Positions 45,729 to 54,433 of a stretch of 64,000 nucleotides of DNA are shown in pieces. Within the stretch, counting starts at the first letter, position 1. Each line of letters begins with the position of its first letter. Under the pieces are notes generated by a model. The model saw only the letters and a program-made list of their open reading frames with translations, was not told the origin of the DNA and made no database searches. Position numbers and translations under genes: made by a program. The stretch comes from Komarekiella atlantica HA4396-MV6 (lineage in GTDB: Bacteria; Cyanobacteriota; Cyanobacteriia; Cyanobacteriales; Nostocaceae), in NCBI GenBank assembly GCA_019359395.1, contig JAHHHK010000015.1:1-64000 (forward strand), in the 5' to 3' direction.

Positions 45729-47786
45729 ATGAACGAAAAAGTAAAATCGGGTTCGCGGAATGTTGCAATTGTTGGGCCTTATTTAAGTGGAAAAACCACT
45801 TTACTAGAAAGCTTGTTATTTGTCACAGGGGCGATTTCGCGCAAAGGCAATGTTAAGGATGGTAACACAGTCGCAGACAGTGCCGCTGAGTCACGCGATC
45901 GCCAGATGAGTGTAGAAGTAAGTACCGCTAGCACTGAGTATAATGACACTCGCTTTACCTTTATTGACTGTCCGGGAAGCGTGGAATTTGCTCAAGAAAC
46001 ATACAATGCTTTAATGGGCGTCGATGCAGCAATTGTAGTTTGTGAACCCATCCGTGAACGAGTTCTCACCTTAGCCCCTTTATTTAAATTCTTAGACGAT
46101 TGGGAAATTCCCCACATCGTCTTTGTTAATAAAATGGATCGGGCAAACATTCACGTCTTGGAAACATTGCACGCTCTCAAAGCAGTATCCAGCCGTCCTT
46201 TAGTAGCGCACCAATATCCCATTATGAATGGGGAGCAGCTGACCGGCTTTATCGATATGGTCAGCGAACAGGCATACCAATATCATCCAGGCGCACCTGC
46301 TGATCCCATCCCCTTTCCCGAAAGTTTAAAAGAAGAAGAACATATAGCACGGGCAGAAATGCTTGAAGCCCTGGCAAATTTTGATGACCATTTACTAGAA
46401 GAACTTTTAGAAGACATTGAGCCACCCCAAGAGGAAATCCTCAAAGACTTGAAACTAGAATTAGGGGCAGATTTAGTAGTACCCGTTTTCTTTGGTGTGG
46501 CAGAACAAGATTATGGTGTTAGACCTCTAATAGAAGCTTTGTTAAGAGAAGCTCCCGAACCAGAAACCACAGCAGAACGTCGCTTAAAAACATTAAAAGG
46601 CGATACTGCTCCCTTAGCACAAGTACTAAAAACTTACTACACTCCTCAAGGTGGCAAACTATCCCTGGTGCGTGTTTGGCAAGGCAAATTAACTGATGGT
46701 ATCGTCCTCAACGGCATTCGCACTGGTGGAATTTATCGCCTCATGGGACAACAACAGCATTTAGTTAATGAAGTTGGTGCTGGTGAAATTGTCGCATTGA
46801 GCCGCTTAGAAGGAATTAAAACGGGGGATACAATCTCTACAGATCAGCAGTTAGCTATAGAATTACCCAAAGCTGAAAAATTAGAACCAGTGTATGCGCT
46901 AGCTATTACACCAGAAAAGCGCAACGATGAAGTTAAACTGAGCAGTGCCATCACCAAGCTGTTAGAAGAAGACTGCTCACTTGCTTGGGAGCAACATGGC
47001 GATACCCACGAAGTAATCCTTTGGGGTCAAGGCGAAATTCATCTGCAAGTCGCCTTAGATAGACTGCGCCGCAAATATAACCTACCGATGACAACCCACT
47101 CGCCGCAAGTGCCTTATAAAGAAACCATCCGTAAAACGGTGGCTGCGGTTCATGGGCGCTACAAGCATCAAAGCGGTGGTCATGGACAGTTTGGTGATGT
47201 TTTTCTCGACATCAAGCCTTTACCACGCGGTACAGGATTTAACTTCAATGAAACCATCGTGGGCGGTGTAGTTCCCAGACAGTATATTCCTGGGGTAGAA
47301 ATGGGCGTGCGAGAGTTTCTGTCACATGGGCCTTTGGGTTTCCCAATAGTAGATGTAGCGGTAACTCTAACCAATGGTTCATATCACAGCGTCGATAGTT
47401 CCGAACAAGCATTTAAGCAAGCAGCTCGTCTAGCAATGCAAACGGGGATACCCCAAGCGCAACCCACCCTTCTGGAACCGATTCTGCGGGTAGAGGTGAC
47501 AACACCTAGTGAATTTACCTCCAAGGTGTTGCAACTACTGAGTGGTAGACGCGGGCAGATTTTGGGTTATGAGGGCAAAAACGATTGGCAAGGCTGGGAT
47601 AATGTATCTGCATATTTGCCACAAGCAGAGATGCAAAACTTTATTGTAGAATTGCGATCGCTTACTCTTGGCGTTGGTTCTTTCCATTGGGAATACGATC
47701 ATCTCCAGGAAGTACCGGAAAAACTTGCTGAACGTGTCCTTCACAATAACGGTAATGGCAACGGCAACGGCAACGGTAACAAATAA
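45729..47786 (+). CDS. Elongation factor G-like GTPase (EF-G paralogue)
   Basis: The 685-residue protein covers the EF-G domains in order, with G4 NKMD and G3 FIDCPGSVEF. The G1 motif is VGPYLSGKTTLLESLL, not the AHIDAGKTTT of canonical EF-G. The usual domains II-V follow (GQFGDVFLDIKPLPRG and SPQVPYKETIRKTV are present). The C-terminus ends in a GN-repeat tail. It matches the EF-G-like paralogues of cyanobacteria and other bacteria rather than the translational EF-G; the paralogues have unknown or regulatory ribosome roles. I chose the ATG at 45729, with GGGAGG six bases upstream, over an 8-codon longer frame. A terminator follows. Confidence 0.9.
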   Translation: MNEKVKSGSRNVAIVGPYLSGKTTLLESLLFVTGAISRKGNVKDGNTVADSAAESRDRQMSVEVSTASTEYNDTRFTFIDCPGSVEFAQETYNALMGVDAAIVVCEPIRERVLTLAPLFKFLDDWEIPHIVFVNKMDRANIHVLETLHALKAVSSRPLVAHQYPIMNGEQLTGFIDMVSEQAYQYHPGAPADPIPFPESLKEEEHIARAEMLEALANFDDHLLEELLEDIEPPQEEILKDLKLELGADLVVPVFFGVAEQDYGVRPLIEALLREAPEPETTAERRLKTLKGDTAPLAQVLKTYYTPQGGKLSLVRVWQGKLTDGIVLNGIRTGGIYRLMGQQQHLVNEVGAGEIVALSRLEGIKTGDTISTDQQLAIELPKAEKLEPVYALAITPEKRNDEVKLSSAITKLLEEDCSLAWEQHGDTHEVILWGQGEIHLQVALDRLRRKYNLPMTTHSPQVPYKETIRKTVAAVHGRYKHQSGGHGQFGDVFLDIKPLPRGTGFNFNETIVGGVVPRQYIPGVEMGVREFLSHGPLGFPIVDVAVTLTNGSYHSVDSSEQAFKQAARLAMQTGIPQAQPTLLEPILRVEVTTPSEFTSKVLQLLSGRRGQILGYEGKNDWQGWDNVSAYLPQAEMQNFIVELRSLTLGVGSFHWEYDHLQEVPEKLAERVLHNNGNGNGNGNGNK

Positions 47787-47821
47787 TTTTGGTATCTAGA
47801 ATCAACTGAATTTTTTCGTTA

Positions 47822-47858
47822 AGGACACCAAATCGCGGTGTCCTCATACTCTTTTTTA
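47822..47858 (+). terminator. Terminator after the EF-G-like gene
   Basis: AGGACACC pairs with GGTGTCCT around the AAATCGC loop, then CATACTCTTTTTTAG. It starts 35 bp after the stop codon. Confidence 0.65.
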
Positions 47859-47896
47859 GTGAAGGTATTAGCTACTAAATCTCAATGTAAGGTAAT

Positions 47897-48829
47897 TTGA
47901 CACTTATAGAAATTACAAAGGCTATTTTGCGTTGTTGTCCATTTTGGACAATTGACTCAATATGCTATCTCGCTGATGGAGACTTCTGTTCAGCATACGT
48001 TGTAAATGATGAATGGGTCTTCCGCTTTGCTAAACACGACGAGGCATGCGCGAGTCTGAAACGCGAATACTGTTTGCTCCCTAAACTTGTAAATCAAATT
48101 ACGCTCCCGATTCCATTTCCCCAAATTGCCTCCTTTGAAGATAATCCGAAACTATCATTTATCGCTTACTCACTCCTGCCCGGTCACGCTCTTTCGCAAG
48201 AACAATATTTCACACTTGACGAAGCAAGTCGAACCCGTTGTGCGGAGCAAGTAGCACACTTCTTGAACCAGATGCACTCGGTGGACGTAAGGCTTGCAGA
48301 GGATTGTCATGTATTAGCCAATGAATATGCAAATCGGTGTTCTAGTTTGTTGAAACAAGCGCAAGAGAATCTGTTTGCAATCCTAGATAAACCAGAGTGC
48401 CTGTTTATTGAGCGGGTGATTGGGAATTATCTGGAATCCGGCAACACCTCAGATTTTCGCTGCACGTTGCTGCACGGCGACCTTTCTCCAGATCATGTTC
48501 TCTTCGATGAGAAAGCGAACCAGGTTACTGCCATCATTGACTTTGGGGACATAATGATTGGAGATCCGGCATGGGATTTCCTCTGGATTTATGAGGACTA
48601 TGGTTTAGACTTCTTGTGGCGGATGTTGCCAGCATATCGTGAATCTGATCAGCCGACACTGTTGCAGCGTGTATTCCAATTTTCACTGCTGCAAACTATT
48701 GACTGGGTAATTAGCTGTCAAGTGAAAGGTGACAATGGTTTCATGGAAGCCATGACACAATTAAGAATAATGAGGGTTCAAGAGGAAGCACGGTTTACAG
48801 AATTGTTGTTAACTTGTGGATATGCCTAA
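47897..48829 (+). CDS. Aminoglycoside phosphotransferase-fold (APH) kinase
   Basis: The 310-residue kinase-like protein has the Brenner motif LHGDLSPDHVLFD (catalytic Asp, near residue 195) followed by the metal-binding IIDFGD motif and GDPAWDFLWIYEDYG typical of the APH(2'')/HPK group. It probably phosphorylates a small molecule; the family ranges from antibiotic modification to choline and homoserine kinases, so no resistance role should be claimed. The first 30 residues (RCCPFWTIDSICYLADGDFC) fit the N-terminal lobe. Neighbours are an EF-G-like gene and a hydrolase, with no obvious operon. Confidence 0.8.
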   Translation: MTLIEITKAILRCCPFWTIDSICYLADGDFCSAYVVNDEWVFRFAKHDEACASLKREYCLLPKLVNQITLPIPFPQIASFEDNPKLSFIAYSLLPGHALSQEQYFTLDEASRTRCAEQVAHFLNQMHSVDVRLAEDCHVLANEYANRCSSLLKQAQENLFAILDKPECLFIERVIGNYLESGNTSDFRCTLLHGDLSPDHVLFDEKANQVTAIIDFGDIMIGDPAWDFLWIYEDYGLDFLWRMLPAYRESDQPTLLQRVFQFSLLQTIDWVISCQVKGDNGFMEAMTQLRIMRVQEEARFTELLLTCGYA

Positions 48830-48993
48830 CAGCTCTCAATCAGATAAGGATACTGTTGATTAAGAATATTAGTTGGGAAAAGGGTAAATACACAAGCGAT
48901 CGCTTCCACAACAAAAAACCCATCTCCAAATATTAGTATCAAGAATAATCATTAAAAAATCAACGATTACAAATAAACACAGAAGGTTAAAGA

Positions 48994-50013
48994 ATGAATT
49001 GGCTGACGTTATTGGGTGCGTTAGTACTGGCTTCGATAGCTATAGGTGTAACCTATCAATTCATAGCCACGGCAAGGGACAGGCAAACGTATCCTCCTCC
49101 GGGCAAGTTAATTGATGTTGATGGTCAGCATATACACCTGTACCTGATGAGCAATCATCATGACAAGGAACCAATCATAGTTTTGGAGGCTGGAGCTACA
49201 AGTTGTTCATTTGAGTGGGGTTGGGTGCAACCTGAAGTCGCGAAATTCGCATCAGTTGTTGCCTATGACCGAGCTGGTCTAGGTTGGAGTGATGCAGATT
49301 CACAACCGCGCACTGCTCGGCAGGTTGCACAGCAACTTCATACCCTACTCCATAGCGTTGGATTGCTGAGTCCTTATATTCTGGTCGGACACTCACAGGG
49401 AGCTTTGTTTAACCTCGTTTACGCCCACCTATATCCCGATGAGGTTGCTGGCATGGTTTTAGTTGATCCTAGTCATCCAGATATGTTCAAACGTCTACCA
49501 GAAAGTTATGTCAGGCAAGAGAGAAGGCTTACACAATGGTTATGCTTTTTAATTCCCTTGCTTGCACCACTGGGTATCATCCGATTGACAGGTTTGCTCA
49601 ACAGTATAGCTGATGGTCTGCCGTCTCAGCAAAAAGCACAAGCTTGTGCTTTCTATTCATCAGTAGCTCACTTGATGGCTGGACGTGCTGAGTTACTGAG
49701 TGTTGAGGGGATTCTGGCTGAGGCTAATGATGTAGAAAGTCTAGAAGACCGTCCCCTGTTAGTTCTAAGTGCTAACAAGTTAACGGCTTTTACCGACCCA
49801 TCCACAAATCAACATGAGTTGAAGATAATGCAGGAACTCCATGCCTCTGTTGCTGCTCTATCCTCTCAAGGAACTCATCGGATTGTTGATGGAGCAGATC
49901 ACCTAACTTTAGTCACATCTCAGCAATACGCCCAGACTGTAACTGAAGCAATTCGTCAGGTTGTTGAGATAGTTCGTCAGGATTCTGTTGCAAAAAAGCA
50001 CCAAACAAGTTAA
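48994..50013 (+). CDS. Alpha/beta hydrolase with N-terminal membrane helix
   Basis: The 339-residue protein has a hydrophobic N-terminal segment (LLGALVLASIAIGVTYQFI) that would anchor it. The alpha/beta hydrolase core follows: oxyanion-type EAGATSCSFEWGWVQ, nucleophile elbow GHSQG near residue 135, acid DRPLLVLSAN region and His in GADHLTLV. Substrates cannot be told. It is alone on the plus strand, and an IS remnant lies just downstream. Confidence 0.85.
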   Translation: MNWLTLLGALVLASIAIGVTYQFIATARDRQTYPPPGKLIDVDGQHIHLYLMSNHHDKEPIIVLEAGATSCSFEWGWVQPEVAKFASVVAYDRAGLGWSDADSQPRTARQVAQQLHTLLHSVGLLSPYILVGHSQGALFNLVYAHLYPDEVAGMVLVDPSHPDMFKRLPESYVRQERRLTQWLCFLIPLLAPLGIIRLTGLLNSIADGLPSQQKAQACAFYSSVAHLMAGRAELLSVEGILAEANDVESLEDRPLLVLSANKLTAFTDPSTNQHELKIMQELHASVAALSSQGTHRIVDGADHLTLVTSQQYAQTVTEAIRQVVEIVRQDSVAKKHQTS

Positions 50014-50105
50014 AGTGCATTCGCACATAAAGTGAAGTCATATATTGGAGAGTGATTTTTTTCCGGGGAGATGGGCAAGAATTAACCAAGGGGTTTAAAC
50101 ATTAA
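50014..50105. other. Short gap beside the transposase remnant
   Basis: No gene is seen. An ATACCCTT/AAGGGTAT inverted pair lies on the other side of the remnant (about 50305-50328), next to the tail-fibre stop, and could be a weak terminator. Confidence 0.3.
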
Positions 50106-50294
50106 TCATCCTAAAGCCCCTGAAATTTTGAATGTGACATCCATTGTCCAATGTAAACCATGTAAACCATTTTCAATACCCCAATGCAAACGAATCGCTT
50201 GCCCTAATTTACAAGCATCACAGTCTAAGCTAGTTAGAGAAAACTGAACTTCACGGGTAGTTTGATTCCAAAGATGTCGTACACGCACTACCAT
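50106..50294 (-). pseudogene. Remnant of an ISAs1-type transposase
   Basis: The 62-codon minus-strand frame reads VRVRHLWNQTTREVQFSLTS, LGQAIRLHWGIENGLHGLHW, TMDVTFKISGALG. WGIEN.LHW.LDVTF is the highly conserved C-terminal DDE-motif region of ISAs1-like transposases, including the catalytic Glu. The rest of the transposase and the inverted ends are missing, and an in-frame duplication (GLHGL) has arisen. It is therefore a dead fragment. It lies 70 bp from the end of the tail-fibre gene. Confidence 0.75.
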
Positions 50295-50365
50295 AACAAT
50301 ACCCTTAAGAGGTTGTTTTAAAAGGGTATCTTTATGTCATGTGGAACAACACAAATGCCCCTGTG

Positions 50366-53300
50366 TTATTTATCTGAAGTATTAAGTTTATCTGTAAGAG
50401 TAGCGATCGCCTGTTGTTGCTGCTTGACAATTTTAGCCAGCGATATCAACATTTCTCGCTGATCTTTGACTGTTTTTGTCAACACTGCGATCACGTCTAA
50501 TAGGCGTACTGCTTGGTGATCAGACGATGCAAGTAGGGAGGGTACTTCTTCAGCAATGAATCCGGCGTGAGGAGTGCGATCGTCCCCCTCGATTGTATAG
50601 TTAAACTTAACTGGATTAAGCGCCTTCAACATCTCTACCGCTTCTTGACTAGATAAGTTAGCGATATTTTCCTTTAAAGTTCGAGATGAAATCTGGACAA
50701 AATCATTGCTAGTAAATGTCCCACCCGTTACTTTTTTAACAAAAATATTTCCGTCAACGTAAGCGTTTCCTTTCACATATAGCTTAGTTTGATTGACTGC
50801 CGCCGGGGGAATACTACTATCAAACACAGGAGCAAATAGAGGATTTAAACCTCCTGTACCAATTCCAATTTGTCCATCATTCCTCACATAAAACAAACTA
50901 TCACGATTTGATTTTGTAATATTCAAAGCAATCTTATTAGCATCTGATGTACTCCTAACTTCTAGTTTTGCTACAGGAGGGGTAGTATCAAATACACCAA
51001 TTCCGACATCTCCCTCAACCAAAAGTCCATTATCCAGCGCCAAATTTGCTAGAGCATTGCGATTCACATATTCTTTACCGATGACAGCACTTCCACAGAT
51101 GTTCAGTTTGATGTTATTTGTGCTTTCTAAAGGTGAGAAAGTAATAAGTTTGTTTGCTCCACTTTGAATCGAAAGTCTTTGGTTAGGAAGGTCAATGACT
51201 GGCGAATTCTCTGGTGGCTCTCCTATTGAATTTCTCAGGGTAAGTTTTTCTGCACTACTAAAATTACAGGTAATGTTGCCAGAAATTGTAGCACCGCCCT
51301 TGTTGATGGTGATGCCGTTGTTAAAGCCAACAGCTTCGCTAAATTGAGGAGCAGTACCACGAATTTGAAAGCTGCCAATTCGTAAAATTCCTGTCCCAAT
51401 ATTTACATCCCCCGTAGGAATTGAAATGCCATTTCTGGCGGTAATTCCTTGGTTGACAGTAATGCTGCTACCAAAAGTTATGGGCTGGTTGAATTGCAGT
51501 CCGTCGCTAGTAATTTGGAAAGTGCCAATAGTTAAAGTACCTTCGTTGATTTGCACATTTCCCTTGACTGTCATTCCCCCATTTTGAATGGTGAGGCCAT
51601 TGGCGATCGCAGCACTACCTTTTTCAACTTTAAGGTTGCCATTTTGAACGGTGACATCATTATTTATGATTGCGCTGCCCGTTTGAACCTTGATATTGCC
51701 GTTTTTAACTGTGACATCATTGGCGATCGTTGCACTGCCTTGGGTAATTGTGAGTCCACCGCTGGCGATTGAGATATTATTGTCGAAACTGTAGCCTGCA
51801 TTTGATCTGAAGTTGACGGGACTGTTATCCTGCGGTTGAATTTCCAGAAAACCAGGATTGAGCGTACCAGTTGTAGTTTTGAGAATACCTTTAACTTCTA
51901 AGTTAGCTTGGGGCTGCTCGATACCGATGCCTACCTTGCCGTCGGTTTGGACGTTTAGTAAACTGGCTCCAGTAGCATTTTTGATATGCAGTAAGCTGGG
52001 AGTTTGGTCTTGGGGAATACTGCGAATCTCCAGTTTTGCCGCTGGGTTAAATGTTCCAATGCCGATATTACCCTGTGGGTTCAGGAAAAATTGCGGGGAA
52101 ACGCCGATCGCACTACTCTCAAAGCGGATGACGGGTTGTTGATATTGGAATTCAACTAGCTGCTCAGTTAGGGGAGTATCAAATGGCGGATCAACTGTTA
52201 AGACACCGTTAATATCAACATCAGTTACCAGCTTGGTCTTACCGTTAACTGTTAGCGTGTAACCTTTATAGATTAAAATCTGATTGAGATTAGTATCTGC
52301 GATCGCAATCTTGGAGCGATCGCCTTCAACCGTAGAAATTTTTCCTTGGGCTGTTTGAGTCGCATTTCCTCGGACGTGCAATCTTGCTTCTGGCTGAATT
52401 CCAATCCCAAAGGAACCATCAATATAACCAGTATTTTTGTCGAAACAGTTGATTAATGGCGGGAACTTAATGCGGAGATCCGATTGAGTCCAATCATCAT
52501 TTTCAATCGCCGGGACAAACTCGCCAGTGTTTGCTTCAGTTTTCACCAGCGCTAGAATGGCGTAACGGTGTTCAATACCTGCGGACTTTTGCGGGAGTGG
52601 TTCCCCTGGTTGGTCTTTGACTTTTGCCAGATCCCTTGGCCACTCAATTTGTTTCCCAGCCGCCCGCGCTGGTATCAGCCAGAAGTCTCCGTTGCGGAAC
52701 TCATCGCCCAGGCTAGTAGTATTAAACCGTACCTTAATTCCCTCCTCCAGAACCTTCCAATCGCCACTGGTAGAATCCTTGCCATCCCAGCGACGCACCT
52801 TTAACTTCTGCTGTTCTGCCTGTTCCGGCGTTGCTTTGGGAATGTCAATACCCTGTACCTGACTCTGGTCAAATAATAGTTGATTAGGCGGTTTTAGCTC
52901 CTTGAGCCGAACTAGAATACCAGGCTGATTGTGGAGTTCTTGGGCTTCGCTGATAATTTCAATCCAGGGTTTCTCTTGCGAAAATGGGTCTGCAAACAGC
53001 TTGTACTCTTCCTGACCTTTGAGCTTGATCACATTGCCTTCAATAGACTTTACAGCACTAACAATGCTGCCGTTATCGCGCGACCATTTGAAAGTCGCTT
53101 TTTCTAACGTGCCATCTGCATGAATTTCCACCCGGTAGAGGCGATTCTCATTACACAGATAGTTCCCCAAAGTATTGCTACTAGTGGGATCTAATGCCGT
53201 ACTTGCAGTCATCCAGACATTATGGTTGAGTAGTTTTTGCCATGCTGGCAGGTTTTCCAAGGTTGAAAGCGGCGGTTTTTGCTTCAGGAGGCCGGTTTCT

Positions 53301-54049
53301 TGATTCAGTGGGAGCTGCATCTGTGCCAACTTGTGAATATCTTCAGTAATATCCAACAACTTCACCTGAGCAATGGTTTTTAAGCGCGTAGTCGTATCAA
53401 TCCCGTTAAGCGCCACTTCCCGCAATTCTGGATCATCAATTACCGTAACGTGTCGTTGCCATAGATCTAAATAGACAAGATAGAGTAAGTTAGCAGATGG
53501 AGTGGGGGGATTGGTATATTCAGGTTGAGTTTTGTAAGTGATGAGTCGTCGCAGTTGCAGCGTTTCGCCGACATCTGTGGGTTTGGGTACTGGCTGTGCT
53601 AATTCCAGAGTTTGTTGCTTTAGGTCATCTTTTAAGATTTTGATGCGTTTCTTAAACTTCTGTCCGGTGATTTCTATCCATTGGTCTTTGGCTAATGCCA
53701 AACCGTCCAACATCACGAAGGGAACTTGGATAGTCTTCTCATCCAGCCACTTAACACTAATTGGTGTGCCTAGGCGCAGTTCACACAATAGCCCACCTAG
53801 ATAAAAGCGTCCTTCCCGAATTATTAAGTCGGTATTGTCGGGAGTAGGGAGAAGTTGGAATCCGCCTTCGGTTTCGGAAGTACCCGCCGAAGCCCCAATC
53901 ATGTCTCGCGCCTGAGTCTGGTTGAGATATCCCAGGATGCTCATTTGCTCATTCCAGTCGGCATCTAGTTGCAGCCGTCCCTGCTGCATCAGCACGCTGG
54001 TGTAACGCTTTTCTGGTTGGAAGGTGAATCTAGTAAAGTCGCCCTTCAT
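50366..54049 (-). CDS. Tail-fibre-like protein: DUF6519 N-terminus, S74 intramolecular chaperone C-terminus
   Basis: The 1227-residue protein has three parts. (1) The N-terminal MKGDFTRFTFQPEKRYTSVL, QQGRLQLDADWNEQ is the DUF6519 start found in contractile-tail clusters. (2) A long fibre region (about 550-1100) carries GNIGIGTFNPAAKLEI and repeated TVQNGNLKVEKGSA-type turns, giving a beta-structured shaft. (3) The C-terminal 110 residues begin SSRTLKENIANLSSQEAVEM and include PVKFNYT and HAGFIAEEVP. This is the peptidase S74 domain of endosialidase fibres: the S-x-x-x-x-K catalytic dyad is visible in SSRTLK, so it may trimerise and cut itself off. It is the last gene of the tail cluster. It probably binds a cell-surface receptor. 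Confidence 0.85.
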   Translation of the reverse strand: MKGDFTRFTFQPEKRYTSVLMQQGRLQLDADWNEQMSILGYLNQTQARDMIGASAGTSETEGGFQLLPTPDNTDLIIREGRFYLGGLLCELRLGTPISVKWLDEKTIQVPFVMLDGLALAKDQWIEITGQKFKKRIKILKDDLKQQTLELAQPVPKPTDVGETLQLRRLITYKTQPEYTNPPTPSANLLYLVYLDLWQRHVTVIDDPELREVALNGIDTTTRLKTIAQVKLLDITEDIHKLAQMQLPLNQETGLLKQKPPLSTLENLPAWQKLLNHNVWMTASTALDPTSSNTLGNYLCNENRLYRVEIHADGTLEKATFKWSRDNGSIVSAVKSIEGNVIKLKGQEEYKLFADPFSQEKPWIEIISEAQELHNQPGILVRLKELKPPNQLLFDQSQVQGIDIPKATPEQAEQQKLKVRRWDGKDSTSGDWKVLEEGIKVRFNTTSLGDEFRNGDFWLIPARAAGKQIEWPRDLAKVKDQPGEPLPQKSAGIEHRYAILALVKTEANTGEFVPAIENDDWTQSDLRIKFPPLINCFDKNTGYIDGSFGIGIQPEARLHVRGNATQTAQGKISTVEGDRSKIAIADTNLNQILIYKGYTLTVNGKTKLVTDVDINGVLTVDPPFDTPLTEQLVEFQYQQPVIRFESSAIGVSPQFFLNPQGNIGIGTFNPAAKLEIRSIPQDQTPSLLHIKNATGASLLNVQTDGKVGIGIEQPQANLEVKGILKTTTGTLNPGFLEIQPQDNSPVNFRSNAGYSFDNNISIASGGLTITQGSATIANDVTVKNGNIKVQTGSAIINNDVTVQNGNLKVEKGSAAIANGLTIQNGGMTVKGNVQINEGTLTIGTFQITSDGLQFNQPITFGSSITVNQGITARNGISIPTGDVNIGTGILRIGSFQIRGTAPQFSEAVGFNNGITINKGGATISGNITCNFSSAEKLTLRNSIGEPPENSPVIDLPNQRLSIQSGANKLITFSPLESTNNIKLNICGSAVIGKEYVNRNALANLALDNGLLVEGDVGIGVFDTTPPVAKLEVRSTSDANKIALNITKSNRDSLFYVRNDGQIGIGTGGLNPLFAPVFDSSIPPAAVNQTKLYVKGNAYVDGNIFVKKVTGGTFTSNDFVQISSRTLKENIANLSSQEAVEMLKALNPVKFNYTIEGDDRTPHAGFIAEEVPSLLASSDHQAVRLLDVIAVLTKTVKDQREMLISLAKIVKQQQQAIATLTDKLNTSDK

Positions 54050-54433
54050 GAGCTGTCCCCTTGTGTGAATGTAATTCGTAATTTGTAATTAATAAAACTT
54101 ACGCAAAAAACCTCTCCAACTCTTATTCCTCCGTGTCCTCTACGTCGCGCCAGTTGCTTCAAGTCGCGGAACCCGCCCAACGCACTGGCTTCTCTGTGGT
54201 TCGTTTTTCCGTTACCTATGCGTAAGTCCTAATTAAGAAAGTTGGTGTTGCTGATTAAGATTATGAATTTGCGCCTCTGCGTAAGATAAATCATCCCGAA
54301 AATATGCGACACCAGAAGAGGAGTTTGAAAAACTGGATTTTTGACTTTCATACTTTGATTCAGCAACGCCAAAAAATTAGATTTAATTTAGGTTTATAGG
54401 CTTGTATTTGTAGCCTGATTTTAGAGAATTGAT
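54050..54433. other. Gap between tail genes carrying a MITE copy
   Basis: This 384-bp space holds no gene on the operon strand (a 70-codon minus-strand frame here overlaps the next gene). Positions 54097-54230 carry a MITE-like repeat, described separately. Confidence 0.55.
54097..54230. mobile_element. Acttacgca-type MITE with a nested second repeat
   Basis: The ends ACTTACGCAAAA and, on the other strand, AGGACTTACGCAT are inverted copies. The outer part matches the element inside the 54434 gene (58236-58323). The middle (about 54149-54190, GCCAGTTGCTTCAAGTCGCG to AACGCACTGGC) is a second palindromic repeat inserted in the first. Confidence 0.7.

Noticed and set aside
47897-48829. Antibiotic resistance gene (aminoglycoside phosphotransferase)
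   Set aside because: The APH fold covers many kinases; no resistance-specific residues or context are seen.
50106-50294. Intact insertion sequence
   Set aside because: Only the C-terminal part of an ISAs1-type transposase is present and no terminal inverted repeats are seen.
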